Shown here in pieces: positions 45,310 to 54,966 of a stretch of DNA of 64,000 nt (its first letter is position 1; each line of letters begins with the position of its first letter). Below the pieces are notes generated by a model, which did no database searches, had not been told where the DNA came from, and saw nothing but the letters and a program-made list of their open reading frames with translations. A program made the translations under genes and the position numbers. Source of the stretch: an uncultured Pseudomonadota bacterium (GTDB taxonomy: Bacteria > Myxococcota_A > Bradymonadia > Bradymonadales > GCA-2716585); the NCBI GenBank assembly GCA_937123825.1, contig CAKZKQ010000352.1, forward strand, positions 1-64,000, in the 5' to 3' direction.

Positions 45310-47352
45310 TCAGCGCCGTTGTTGGTTCCAGACAAGCGCCTGGAGGCGTCGGTTGTGGTTTTGATCGCCCAGATGGGGCCGCCCAGCGGTGATGCTCAGC
45401 AAGCGTTGGACGATGCGCTCAAAGAAGCGCAACTGGTCAGCGTCCCAACCGCTGTGTTCGAGGCACGACCCCAGCAGCCCCTGAATCTCAGGCACGGCTT
45501 CGGGCTGGTGCTGGTGGAGATATTCAAGGCGCCGGTAGCTGTCGAGCGCCTGACGCAGCGAACCATCGGCCGCGACGGTGTCCTGCTGGGAGATTTCGGC
45601 CCGCGTGGCCCCCTGAACCAGCGAGATCCTTCGGGGGTCAACCTCGCGCAGCGCCTGGGCAAAGGCCGACCCATCGGCAAAGCGGTCCTCGGGCTCGCGC
45701 GCCAGGGCACGGCGCAAGACATCGCCCAGCGGCCCCTGCCAGATCACCTCGGGGATGTTGAACTTCCCGTGCATGTGGGCCATCACACACTCAAGCTGCT
45801 CGCCCTCAACCACCAACTCACCGGTGAGCAGCTCCACCAGGATGAGGCCCATTTGATAGACATCGGTCTGGGGCACGGCGCGCTGGGCCTCGATGTACTC
45901 CGGGGCGACGTAGTTGGCGGTGAAGAGCATTCGACCGTTCATGGTCAGGCTGGCTTCTTCGCCCTGACCCATGCGGGCGATGCCAAAATCAAGGAGCTTG
46001 AGCGTCTCCCAGGGTTGACCGGGGTGGGTCAAGAAGAGGTTGGCGGGCTTGAGGTCTTTGTGAACGATCTGATGGCGGTGTGCGTCGCCGAGCGCTTCAA
46101 GGCTCTCGCAGAAGATCGGCAAGAGGCGCTCGGGCGCCAGCGCGCCGTTGCGGTTCAGTTCGATCTCCAAATCGTGGCCCTGGAGCAACTCCATGACAAT
46201 GTAGGGCCGATCTTCAAGCACGCCGTAGTGGTGAATCCGCACCACAGAGGGGTGATGAATCCGCGAGGCGGCCTGGGCCTCACGCAGAAACCGCGCTCGA
46301 AAGTCTCGGTTGGAGACTTCGTCGGGGCGTCGCGTCATGATCTTGATGGCCACGGGCATGTGTGTGCGCACGTGCCGACCACGGTGGACCTCACCAAAAC
46401 CCCCTTCGGCCAGCTTCTCCAAGACCTCAAAGCGCCCATCGAGCACATGTCGAGACGCTTTGGCTCGCCGTTGTGACGTGGAAGCCTTGGAAGGGCGTTG
46501 GCGCATGACAAGGCGAGTCAGCTCGGCGCGAAAAGCCTGCGCGTCTTCGTAGCGCTGGGTCCAATCGAGGGCGAGCGCTTTGCTGAGCATGGGCCACAGG
46601 CGGCTTTTGCGGATCGCCGAGGGGATGTCCATCTGACCGCGGGTGTGCGCCAACACGCAACTGACCGGATCCTTGCCTGGGATCGCGGGGCGCCCTGAGA
46701 TCATCTCCACCAGCACCAGCGCCGCCTGGTAGACATCCAAGCGCGGGCTGATCTCGCCGTGCTCAATGTACTCGGGCGCCAGATAGCGCGCCGAGCCCAT
46801 GAACTGGCCGGTGCGGGTCATGCGCGTGATTGCGTCGCCGTCGACAAAGAGCGCGCTGAAGCTAAAGAGTTGAAGCCGCTCCTGCCCATCGTCGTCCGTG
46901 GTCAAGATCAGATTGTCGGGCTCAACCACCCGATTGGTCAGCCCGGCCTTGTGCACGGTGGCCATGACGTCGAGCAGGCGGTTCATCAGCATCAACGCGC
47001 GCTCGGGCGCCACGCGCCCCTGCCCATCAAGGACCTGCCGCAGGGTTTGTCCGGGGCTGTAGGCCTGGATGATGAACGGCACGCCGTCGACGCCGGTCAG
47101 CCCAAAGTCCTCAATGGCCAGCAGATCCTGGTGTTGCAGCTTGGACAGCGAGCGCGCCTCGTGCACAAAGCGCGTGCGCATGTCCTGGTCGGAGCCCACG
47201 CACAGCCGCATGTAGACATCACGGCCCATAAAGATGTGGCGGCCACGATAGACTTGAGACAACCCCTGGGGGTCGTTCAAGTGCATCAGCGGCTCCACCA
47301 CCTGGTAGAAATCCCCGACCGTCGCCCCCACAGGCAGATGGGGTGTATTCAT
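45310..47352 (-). CDS. Tandem pseudokinase-Ser/Thr protein kinase
   Basis: 680 residues from ATG 47352 behind GAGG. Two protein-kinase-like domains in one chain. The first (about 14-280) keeps fold landmarks (SPGQTLRQVL, GQFMGSARYLAPEYIEHGE, LDVYQAALVLVEMISGRPA) but has lost the catalytic residues. The VAIK Lys position reads DVYMRL, HRD reads NRVVEPDNL (141-148) and DFG reads FSF (163-165). The second (about 307-565) is complete: glycine loop LAEGGFGEVHRG, Lys337 in VAIKIM, HKDLKPANL (431-439), DFG (455-457), and TANYVAPEYIEAQ. The last 115 residues are helical. There is no membrane helix. The inactive first domain may regulate the active one. Substrate unknown; the FHA activator at 1820 is one possible reader of its phosphorylations. 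Confidence 0.9.
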   Translation of the reverse strand: MNTPHLPVGATVGDFYQVVEPLMHLNDPQGLSQVYRGRHIFMGRDVYMRLCVGSDQDMRTRFVHEARSLSKLQHQDLLAIEDFGLTGVDGVPFIIQAYSPGQTLRQVLDGQGRVAPERALMLMNRLLDVMATVHKAGLTNRVVEPDNLILTTDDDGQERLQLFSFSALFVDGDAITRMTRTGQFMGSARYLAPEYIEHGEISPRLDVYQAALVLVEMISGRPAIPGKDPVSCVLAHTRGQMDIPSAIRKSRLWPMLSKALALDWTQRYEDAQAFRAELTRLVMRQRPSKASTSQRRAKASRHVLDGRFEVLEKLAEGGFGEVHRGRHVRTHMPVAIKIMTRRPDEVSNRDFRARFLREAQAASRIHHPSVVRIHHYGVLEDRPYIVMELLQGHDLEIELNRNGALAPERLLPIFCESLEALGDAHRHQIVHKDLKPANLFLTHPGQPWETLKLLDFGIARMGQGEEASLTMNGRMLFTANYVAPEYIEAQRAVPQTDVYQMGLILVELLTGELVVEGEQLECVMAHMHGKFNIPEVIWQGPLGDVLRRALAREPEDRFADGSAFAQALREVDPRRISLVQGATRAEISQQDTVAADGSLRQALDSYRRLEYLHQHQPEAVPEIQGLLGSCLEHSGWDADQLRFFERIVQRLLSITAGRPHLGDQNHNRRLQALVWNQQRR

Positions 47353-47483
47353 AGAGACCTCACAACCACATTCATCCCCAAGGCCATTGTGCTCATGCTA
47401 GAGTGGGGGATGCAAACTCTTGCGCGAACTCAGGCTCTGCTCTACCCTCACACTATGTTTCTCTTTTTTAAAAGCCCATCAAT

Positions 47484-47506
47484 AAAACCCATCCATGACG
47501 GGTTTT
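47484..47506 (+). promoter_or_regulatory. Hairpin in the leader of the histidine kinase gene
   Basis: AAAACCC, 9-nt loop, GGGTTTT, ending 17 bases before the GTG start. There is no Shine-Dalgarno sequence between them, so this small hairpin could affect initiation, or terminate upstream transcription. Confidence 0.4.
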
Positions 47507-47523
47507 GAACACACGCACTGATT

Positions 47524-49428
47524 GTGACAGAAGCGCATTATCTAAAAAAAGAGTTGGATGCGCTCATCCAGAATGACCCTGAGGTCTTCCGCTTCATTGA
47601 AGAGGGGATGTTGGATGGGTTGTGGTTCTGGGATCTTGAGAACCCAGAGCACGAGTGGCTCAGCCCCAAGTTCAAGGCGGTCTTTGGCTACGAAGCGCAC
47701 GAGATGGCGCACAGTCCGGACTGGTGGCAAAAAAACGCCCACCCGGATGATCTGCCCCACGTGTTGGCCAACTTCAACGCCCACGCGGCCGATCCCAACG
47801 TCCCCTTTGACAATGTCCTGCGGTACCGACACCGGGACAACTCCACGGTCTGGATCCGCTGCCGTGGCATGGCCATCCGCGATCCTCAAGGCAAACCGAT
47901 CCGCATGATCGGAGCGCACACCAACGTCACCGAGCTTCAACACGCCAGACAAGAACTTCAGCGGCTCTATGAGCAAACCCCCGCGCTGCTCCACTCGATC
48001 GATCACAATGGCTGCATCGAACTCGTCAGTGACCGCTGGCTGGAGCACTTTGGCTACAAACGCGATGAGGTCATTGGCAGACGCTCCACTGAGTTTTTGA
48101 CCGAGGACAGCCGCCGCAAGGCCATCGAAGAGATCTTACCGGAGTTCTTTCGCACCGGGGCGTGCGAGGACATCGCCTACGAGTGGCTCTGCCAGGATGG
48201 TTCAATCCGCCAGGTCCAGCTCTCCGCCACCGTCCAAAGGGATCAAAAGGGACACATCATCCGCTCCCTGGCCATCATGCAGGACACAACGGCGTTGCAC
48301 AGGGCAGAAGAACAAGCCGGACGCGAGCGCGCCCAACGCGAGCGCCTCTTTGAGAGCACCAAAGACGCCGTCGTGATGGCCGACGACCAGCGCCACATCA
48401 TAGAGTTGAACACGGCCGCCGAAAACCTCTTCGGTTGGGCCACCGCAGACCTCAAGGGCAAACCCACGAGCGTCCTCTACGCCGACCAGGACGACTTTGA
48501 GCACCGAGGACGCACGCACTTCAACACCACAGTGCCCCTGTCCAATGACAGCTACCAGGTCCCCTACAAGCGCCGCGACGGCACCATCTTCCTTGGGGAG
48601 ACCGTCGGCGGGGTCTTCAACGACGAGCGCACGGGCAAACCCATTGGCTTTTTTGGCATCATCCGCGACGTCACCGCGCAGGTCGAAGCTCGCCAGGAGC
48701 TTGAGGAAGCCAACAAACGCCTGGAGCTGAGCCTCGAAGCGCTCGATCAGTTTGCCCACATCGCCAGCCACGACCTGCACACGCCCCTGCGCGGCATTCA
48801 GAACGTGATCAACTTCATCCAGGAGGACACGTCCCCCGCGCTCCTGGATGAAATCGCGCCGCGCCTGACCCAAATCCAAGAACGCGCCAAATACATGGAC
48901 ACTCTGCTGCGTTCATTGCTGCAGTTTGCCCGGGCCGATCTCAACGGCCATCAGGCCGAAGAAGTGGACTGTGTTGGGCTCATGGACACCAAGCTGCTCA
49001 GACTGCAGGCCGATCTGGCGCAAATGCGCCCCTTTGAAGTCACCGTCGAGTATCCCGAGCCCTTGCCAAAGACGCTTCACCTCTCGGCGACGGTCCTGCG
49101 CCACGTCTTGAGAAACATCATCACCAACGCCGTGGTCCACCACGACCGCGACAAGGCCCATGTCAACATCCGTGTGTGCTTTGAAGACAACATGCTCCGC
49201 ATCGACATCTCAGACGACGGTCCGGGCATCCCCCAGCGGCACCACGCGCGCATCTTCCAACTCTTCCAGACACTCAGTCGGGACAAAACCAGCACAGGCA
49301 TGGGTCTGGCGCTCGTTCAACACTCGTTGATGCGCGCCGGTGGGCAGATCTCCGTTCACAGCCCCCTGTCTGCACAACGCGGTACCCGATTCAGCATCTC
49401 TCTTCCTGCACAAGGAGAACATCAATGA
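47524..49428 (+). CDS. Multi-PAS sensor histidine kinase
   Basis: 634 residues from a GTG at 47524 without a visible Shine-Dalgarno sequence; an ATG at 47608 behind GAGGGG is possible but would cut into the first PAS domain. Three PAS domains (about 20-138, 148-260, 275-393) feed a histidine kinase core. His416 in ASHDLHTPLRG is the phosphorylation site, the N box is NIITNAVVHH, and the G boxes are DDGPGIP (564-570) and TGMGLALV. No membrane helix, so it senses a cytoplasmic cue such as redox state or a bound cofactor. The H-box SHDLHTPLR is of the type seen in phytochrome-like kinases. Its stop overlaps the next gene by four bases, starting a three-gene phosphorelay cluster. Confidence 0.92.
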   Translation: MTEAHYLKKELDALIQNDPEVFRFIEEGMLDGLWFWDLENPEHEWLSPKFKAVFGYEAHEMAHSPDWWQKNAHPDDLPHVLANFNAHAADPNVPFDNVLRYRHRDNSTVWIRCRGMAIRDPQGKPIRMIGAHTNVTELQHARQELQRLYEQTPALLHSIDHNGCIELVSDRWLEHFGYKRDEVIGRRSTEFLTEDSRRKAIEEILPEFFRTGACEDIAYEWLCQDGSIRQVQLSATVQRDQKGHIIRSLAIMQDTTALHRAEEQAGRERAQRERLFESTKDAVVMADDQRHIIELNTAAENLFGWATADLKGKPTSVLYADQDDFEHRGRTHFNTTVPLSNDSYQVPYKRRDGTIFLGETVGGVFNDERTGKPIGFFGIIRDVTAQVEARQELEEANKRLELSLEALDQFAHIASHDLHTPLRGIQNVINFIQEDTSPALLDEIAPRLTQIQERAKYMDTLLRSLLQFARADLNGHQAEEVDCVGLMDTKLLRLQADLAQMRPFEVTVEYPEPLPKTLHLSATVLRHVLRNIITNAVVHHDRDKAHVNIRVCFEDNMLRIDISDDGPGIPQRHHARIFQLFQTLSRDKTSTGMGLALVQHSLMRAGGQISVHSPLSAQRGTRFSISLPAQGEHQ

Positions 49429-49850
49429 AAACCGTCTCACTGCTTCTGGTCGAAGACGATGACATTGACGCCGAAGCCCTCGAAAGGGCGCTGGTCGCTC
49501 AACGCATCGGCAACCCGCTGCACCGCGCCTGCGATGGCGAAGAAGCACTTGAGATGTTGCGCGGCGAGGGCGACCATAGCCCCAAGCTGGCCCATCCGGT
49601 CATTGTCTTGCTTGACCTGAACATGCCCAGGATGAACGGCTTTGAGTTCCTCAAAGAACTGCGCAACGACCCCAAGCTGAGCCACACCGTCGTCTTTGTC
49701 TTGACCACCTCAGACGACCAACGGGATCGACTGGCCGCTTACGAGGCGCACGTCTCTGGATACATCGTCAAGAATCACAACGCTGGCGCTGGCTTTGTGG
49801 AAGTCGCCAAGCTCCTTGAGAGCTTCTGGCGCGTTGTGGAATTCCCATGA
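49425..49850 (+). CDS. Single-domain response regulator (Rcp1-like)
   Basis: 141 residues, one receiver domain and no output domain. Acidic pair EDDD (10-13), phospho-acceptor Asp64 in LLDLNMPRMNG, Thr in VLTTSD (about 93-97) and Lys116 in GYIVKNHN are all present. The VEDDDIDAEALERAL start and the length are like cyanobacterial Rcp1 regulators, which pair with kinases bearing the same H-box as the upstream gene. Overlaps both neighbours by four bases (ATGA), so the three proteins are made together. It probably shuttles phosphate from the PAS kinase to another partner. Confidence 0.93.
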   Translation: MKTVSLLLVEDDDIDAEALERALVAQRIGNPLHRACDGEEALEMLRGEGDHSPKLAHPVIVLLDLNMPRMNGFEFLKELRNDPKLSHTVVFVLTTSDDQRDRLAAYEAHVSGYIVKNHNAGAGFVEVAKLLESFWRVVEFP

Positions 49851-51373
49851 AACTGAAGCTTCTTCTGATTGAAGACGACGACATTGATCGAGAGGTTGTC
49901 CAACGCGCCCTGGAGAAGAGCGCGCTGGACGCCGCGGTCACAGAAGCCGACTGCGTCGAGGATGCACAGCACGCGCTCTTGAACCAGAGCTTTGACTGCA
50001 TCTTGTCCGATCTGTCGCTGCCTGACGGTGACGGCCTTGAGCTGCTCAAAGCCGCGCGAGACACGCCTTTTGTGGTCCTCACAGGCTCAGAAGCCACCCA
50101 GGCCCAACAAATCATCAAAGAAGGCGCCCAGGACTACCTCATCAAGGACCGCCTTGACCCCTACAGGCTCGAGCGCGCCATCACCTACGCCATTGAACGA
50201 AAGCGCCTTCAAGTCTTTGACCAACAAGCCGAACACAACAACCGCTTGACCAGCCTCGGCAGACTTGCCTCTTCTGTCGCCCACGAGATCAACAACCCCA
50301 CCGCCTTTGTCCTGACCAACATCGGCCTGGTCCAACGGTGGCTCAAAGAGCACGACCCAAACCAACCGTTGTCTCAAAACCCCAGGCGGCTCCAGGACAT
50401 CCACCAGTGTCTGGCAGAGAGCCTCGAAGGCCTTGAGCGCATCGCGCGGACCGTGCGGCAGATGCAAAACTTTGCCCGGCAACCCGATCCCAGCCAGCCC
50501 CCAGGTGACATCGAGGTCGCCCAGCTCCTGCAGTGGGTCGTCACACTGACCCAACACCAACTGACCGATGCTGGAAAACTGGAGTTGGACATTGATGGAC
50601 CCGGCAGCCTCATCATCCAAGGACACCCGGGGCGCTTGGCGCAGGCCATCACCAACCTCCTGCTCAACGCTGCACAGGCCATCTCAGACAGCCCTCACAA
50701 GCACATCAAGCTGACCGCCCTGACCACTTCGCACCACCTGCGCCTGATCGTCGAAGACTCGGGTCCAGGCATGAGCAAAGAAGTCCAGGAGCGCGCCTTT
50801 GAGCCCTTCTTCACCACTCTGGAGGTCGGAAAAGGCACGGGCATGGGCTTGACCTTGTGCCGCCAGATCGTCTTGGAGCACAAAGGCACCATTCAACTGG
50901 ACAGCTCACCGCTGGGCGGCTTGAAGGTCACCATCGCGCTGCCCATCAAGAGCCCTGACACCGCCCCGGTGGCCGAACCCAAACCACAGGAACCCGACAA
51001 CCTCCGCATCCTCTTTGTGGACGACGAGCCCATCCTTCGACGCGCTTATGCGCGCCTGCTCCATCCCCACAAGGTCCACGCCTTTGAGGCCCGCGAAGCA
51101 GACCAGTGGATGCGCCAGGACCCGCAGGCCGAGCACATTCAGGTGGTCATCTGCGATTTGATGATGCCCCACATCAACGGGCGCCAATTCTATCAGCGCA
51201 CCGTCGCCCAGCGGCCCGATCTGGCCTCTCGGTTCATCTTCTGCTCGGGCGGGGTCTTTCACAAAGACATCCGCATCTTTCTGGATGAACACCCTGAGCT
51301 TCCCGTGCTGCTCAAACCCATCGCGCGCGAAGAGATCGAAGCTCTGCTTGGCGACATCACCGCAGACGACTGA
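49847..51373 (+). CDS. Hybrid REC-histidine kinase-REC protein
   Basis: 508 residues: receiver 1 (about 1-120, EDDD at 9-12, Asp55, Lys100 in YLIKD), histidine kinase core (about 133-365) with His146 in VAHEINNPTAF, N box NLLLNAAQAI, G boxes EDSGPGMS and GTGMGLTL, then receiver 2 (about 386-505, FVDDEP, Asp437 in ICDLMMP, Lys490 in LLKPI). Both receivers and the kinase look active. The first receiver could be phosphorylated by the PAS kinase next door and control this kinase, whose phosphate would pass to receiver 2. No DNA-binding output is found in the cluster, so the final target lies elsewhere. Converges on the Clp-like gene with an 11-bp gap. Confidence 0.92.
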   Translation: MKLKLLLIEDDDIDREVVQRALEKSALDAAVTEADCVEDAQHALLNQSFDCILSDLSLPDGDGLELLKAARDTPFVVLTGSEATQAQQIIKEGAQDYLIKDRLDPYRLERAITYAIERKRLQVFDQQAEHNNRLTSLGRLASSVAHEINNPTAFVLTNIGLVQRWLKEHDPNQPLSQNPRRLQDIHQCLAESLEGLERIARTVRQMQNFARQPDPSQPPGDIEVAQLLQWVVTLTQHQLTDAGKLELDIDGPGSLIIQGHPGRLAQAITNLLLNAAQAISDSPHKHIKLTALTTSHHLRLIVEDSGPGMSKEVQERAFEPFFTTLEVGKGTGMGLTLCRQIVLEHKGTIQLDSSPLGGLKVTIALPIKSPDTAPVAEPKPQEPDNLRILFVDDEPILRRAYARLLHPHKVHAFEAREADQWMRQDPQAEHIQVVICDLMMPHINGRQFYQRTVAQRPDLASRFIFCSGGVFHKDIRIFLDEHPELPVLLKPIAREEIEALLGDITADD

Positions 51374-51384
51374 CCGCCCTGACC

Positions 51385-54300
51385 TCACCCATCCAGCGGC
51401 GCCTCTGCACCCGCTTCTTTTGACACCGCCACAGGCATTTCGAGCACCAGACGCCGCAGCACCACGCGCGAGAGCCCATCGGCGCTGCTCTGAGAGAAGA
51501 GTTCGGCGTTGTGCCCCTGGCTGAGATCGAGCGTCACGCCAGTCTCCACATCCACCGCCACACCAGCCTTAAAGCGCCTCAGCACGGGCAAGCGGCCCAA
51601 CGGGTGCGGCGCATCTTCACCGGCCAGGCGCGCCCGGCGCCACGCCTGCATCTGGGCATCGAGCGCCTCCAGACGCTGGAGCGCGTCGGTTTGGCCGTCG
51701 CCAACTTCATCCACGCGCACCAGGTTGCACATCATGTCTGGGCCCACATGCGAGGTGTCCAGGTGGTACCCCACCTCTTGCTCGATCAGCGCCAACATCC
51801 CCGCACCGCGCACCTCCAGCGCCATCGCCGTCACCACAGGCCTGAAATGACCGTAGATCCCTTCTTGGCGCTCTGTGCTGACCTCGTCCCAGCGCTTCCA
51901 CCCACGATCTTTGACGTGCGCCAGGAGCGAGACATCGGCCCACTGCGACCAACAACTGCGGTAGAGCCCGGCAAGTGCCTGGACCCACTGAAACGCTGCA
52001 GGATCGTCGGTGGCCGGCAGCAACCGCATCAGCACCACCCGCTCAGAGCGACGCGTCGCGTCTGCGCGGTACCGCACGCCCACAAGGCCCATCTCCAACT
52101 CATCCAACTCTCCCCAGGCCTCGCGCACGGCTTTGGCGCGGTCCAGCGCCAGCACCTCCACGCTCGGCGCCATATAAAGCGGGTTGGTCTTGTAGCCGTA
52201 GTTGTTGAGCAGAGACGGCTCCACCACCTCGGCGCTGTCGCGGACGTCATACTCCAGCAAAAACCGGTCGTGGAAGTCATCGGCCTGCTCCCGCAGCGCC
52301 TTCAAAGAGCGCAGCAGCTCGCTAACAGAGTCCAGACGCGCCCACTGGGGCACGTCGAGCGCCTCTTGATTGAACTGCTCAATGAGTTGACCACGCGCAT
52401 CGGCCATCTGACCCACCAGCGCGCTGTCTTCGAGCGCATCAAGGCCCTGGCGAATCAGGGCATAGCGGTCTTTGAGCCCATGAAACGTCCTGCGTGTCCC
52501 CCCGTCAGACCACGGCGCGCGCTGCGCATCGTCCAGCGCCCACAACTCCATCCCGATCTCTTCGCCCTGGCGGTGAAGATCGATCAACGTGGTCTTGTCC
52601 ACGGGCTGACTGACCAGGTGCCGCGCCAGCGGCGTCGTCAAGCGCTGCTCCAAAGCCCGCTTGAGCGAGCGCGCCCCGTAACGCGGCTCAAACCCCTGGT
52701 CCACCAACAACTCCACAAGCTCCGGGGCCACCTGGACCAGGACACCGCTGCGGCGAAGCCCGCGCCTCCCCAGAATCTCCTGAAGGATCCGCGCCACCAA
52801 CGGGCGCATCGCGTCGCGCCCCAGCGACCGAAACGCCACGATCCGGTCAATGCGGTTGAAGAACTCTGGGCGGAAGAACTCCTCGGCGGCCTTGCGAAAA
52901 TGCACATCGCGGCTGGCGTGGGACACGTCCCCAAAGCCCACCGAGCGCTGCGACTCGCGCACACCCAGGTTGGAGGTCATGATGATGACCGTATTGCAAA
53001 AATCGGTCATCCGCCCCGCAGCGTTGGTCAGGCGCCCTTCGCCCAGCACCTGCAAGAAGGCATCAAAGACGGCCGGGTGAGCCTTTTCGATCTCATCAAA
53101 GAGGACCACGCTAAAGGGCTGTTGGGCCACGCGGCGCGTCAACTCTCCCTCAGGGTTGAAGCGGTCTCCGAAAAGGCGAGTAACGCTGATGGGGTCACGA
53201 AACTCGCTCATGTCGAAGCGGATCAGGCGGTCTTTGTTGCCAAAGAGGAACTCGGCCAGCGCCTTGGCGGTTTCGGTCTTGCCCACACCGGTCGGACCGA
53301 CAAAGAGCATGGTCGACAGCGGCCGGTGGGGGTCATTGAGCCCTTGCTGCAGGACAGTGACCACATCTGAAACGGCGTCACTGGCCTCCTGCTGGGCCAC
53401 GATACGGCGCTCAAAGTGGGCCAGGATCTGCCGGTGGCGCATGCTTTGCTGCTCCCAGAGCACAAAGCGCGGCAAGCCGGTCTGTTGGCTGAAGACCTCC
53501 ACGAGCTTCTTGCGGTCGACCTGGCGGCGACCAAAACGATCGCGCTCGACCCCTCGGTAGTCGGTCACAACCTGGCTGAGCAGCTCGACCGCCTTGCCGG
53601 GGTGACAGCGCCGCGCCATAAAACGGCGCGTCAACGACAGGATCCCCTCCAGCACCTCTGGATCAATGCAGATGGACTCCTGGGCTTCGTAGCGGCGCAG
53701 CGCCCCCAACAGCACCATCAACGTCTGGCGCTCGTCCAACTCGGGGACCTGAATGATGTGAAAGCGGGCAAAGAAGCCGGGTGCCTCTTCCCGAACCGCC
53801 TCCAGGCGCTCCGGGGTGCACTCTCCGATGATCCTCAGATCACCGCGCGCCAGGTGTGGCTCCAGAAACTCGGCCACGTTGGTGTCAGACTGCGCCGAGC
53901 GGCCCGTGTAAACCAGCGCAGGCAGATCATCCACGTAGAGGATGTCCAACCGAGCGCTCAACTCGGCCACCATCTGCTCGCAGCGCTTCTCCCAGGCCCC
54001 CACGACGCTCATCCCGGCGATGATCCGGTTGCCATCGACCGACCAGACGTCACAGCGCTCTTGAATGGGGCGCTGTTGGGCCGCCATCCGCCGCACGACC
54101 TCGTGCAAGACCGCCGTTTTGCCCACGCCGGCCGGTCCCACCAGCAAAATCGCCGCCCCGTCGCGCTCAAGCTGTGTCGAAACCTGCTCGACCAACGCCT
54201 CGCGGCCAAATGTACGCCCCAGACGACCGTCTGTGGCCCGGTGGTTGAGGTTGATCCCGACCTCGCGCAGTGTCACCGGCGGGACAAGGCGCCGCTTGTG

Positions 54301-54903
54301 GCGCTGCATGAAGGATTGATCGCGGTTCTTCTTGCGGGACGCCTTCTTCTTGGCGCGCTTTTTCTTCTTTCGGACCTTCGGCGGACGGCTCGGGAGGATG
54401 GTCGGCAGCTCGGTGTCGACTTCCAGGATCTCCAGATACTCGTAAGAGCGGCTCGTGATGGCGTCAAAGTTGGTCACGCCGCCGTTGCGCTTGCTCCAGT
54501 CCTGCAAAAAGCGCGTCAAACCCTCTTCGAGGTACGCCGTGCTCTCCACCGCAAAGCTCTCCAGCCCCAAACGCGGGACGTGAACCACGCAAAACTTATC
54601 CTCGGGCCACCGCGTCACCACCACGGTCACGCGACCGGACCACCCCACGGTCTTTTTGGTCCCTTCGAGCGGAAACTCGGGCGACACTTTGACGCGCCGC
54701 AACTCCACGTGGGGGCAAAACTGCATCTTGACCATCGATGAAGCGTGCTGACCGGGGATGACCTCCATCAAATGGAGCGCCACATCGTCCAGAAGCTCCG
54801 CCAGGCTCACCCCGCGAAAGGTTTTTGTGGATATGCCAGGCAGAAAAAGCTCGTAAAGCTCCCGCTTGTCCACCGACACCATCACCGCAACCGACAATTG
54901 CAT
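51385..54903 (-). CDS. Clp-type double AAA+ ATPase with C-terminal release-factor-like (PCRF) region, paralogue 1
   Basis: 1172 residues from ATG 54903 behind GGAGAG. Unlike ClpB/ClpA it has no Clp N-domain. It starts with about 165 residues of unique alpha/beta sequence, then a Lys-rich linker (about 172-206). AAA+ module 1 has Walker A GPAGVGKT (256-263) and a Walker B that reads ILYVDD (321-326). Module 2, of the ClpB D2 kind, has GPTGVGKT (536-543), LFDEIEKAHP (Asp603, Glu604), FFNRIDR (arginine finger) and RYGARSLKR (sensor 2). After a helical stretch (about 805-945), residues 953-1065 follow the pattern of the PCRF domain of release factors: strand VVLMRLLP, helix FQWVQALAGLYRSCWSQW, strand, then ALEVRGAGMLALIEQEVGYH like the 'SGDYAYGWLRTETGVH' strand-helix of RF2. 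No GGQ or SPF motif. The second paralogue is encoded 63 bp upstream on the same strand. Confidence 0.88.
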   Translation of the reverse strand: MQLSVAVMVSVDKRELYELFLPGISTKTFRGVSLAELLDDVALHLMEVIPGQHASSMVKMQFCPHVELRRVKVSPEFPLEGTKKTVGWSGRVTVVVTRWPEDKFCVVHVPRLGLESFAVESTAYLEEGLTRFLQDWSKRNGGVTNFDAITSRSYEYLEILEVDTELPTILPSRPPKVRKKKKRAKKKASRKKNRDQSFMQRHKRRLVPPVTLREVGINLNHRATDGRLGRTFGREALVEQVSTQLERDGAAILLVGPAGVGKTAVLHEVVRRMAAQQRPIQERCDVWSVDGNRIIAGMSVVGAWEKRCEQMVAELSARLDILYVDDLPALVYTGRSAQSDTNVAEFLEPHLARGDLRIIGECTPERLEAVREEAPGFFARFHIIQVPELDERQTLMVLLGALRRYEAQESICIDPEVLEGILSLTRRFMARRCHPGKAVELLSQVVTDYRGVERDRFGRRQVDRKKLVEVFSQQTGLPRFVLWEQQSMRHRQILAHFERRIVAQQEASDAVSDVVTVLQQGLNDPHRPLSTMLFVGPTGVGKTETAKALAEFLFGNKDRLIRFDMSEFRDPISVTRLFGDRFNPEGELTRRVAQQPFSVVLFDEIEKAHPAVFDAFLQVLGEGRLTNAAGRMTDFCNTVIIMTSNLGVRESQRSVGFGDVSHASRDVHFRKAAEEFFRPEFFNRIDRIVAFRSLGRDAMRPLVARILQEILGRRGLRRSGVLVQVAPELVELLVDQGFEPRYGARSLKRALEQRLTTPLARHLVSQPVDKTTLIDLHRQGEEIGMELWALDDAQRAPWSDGGTRRTFHGLKDRYALIRQGLDALEDSALVGQMADARGQLIEQFNQEALDVPQWARLDSVSELLRSLKALREQADDFHDRFLLEYDVRDSAEVVEPSLLNNYGYKTNPLYMAPSVEVLALDRAKAVREAWGELDELEMGLVGVRYRADATRRSERVVLMRLLPATDDPAAFQWVQALAGLYRSCWSQWADVSLLAHVKDRGWKRWDEVSTERQEGIYGHFRPVVTAMALEVRGAGMLALIEQEVGYHLDTSHVGPDMMCNLVRVDEVGDGQTDALQRLEALDAQMQAWRRARLAGEDAPHPLGRLPVLRRFKAGVAVDVETGVTLDLSQGHNAELFSQSSADGLSRVVLRRLVLEMPVAVSKEAGAEAPLDG

Positions 54904-54966
54904 GACGTCTCTCCAGAATCGACCCCTGGTCGATCATCAAACCGTGCGTTCTGGGCGCAAAGCGCC

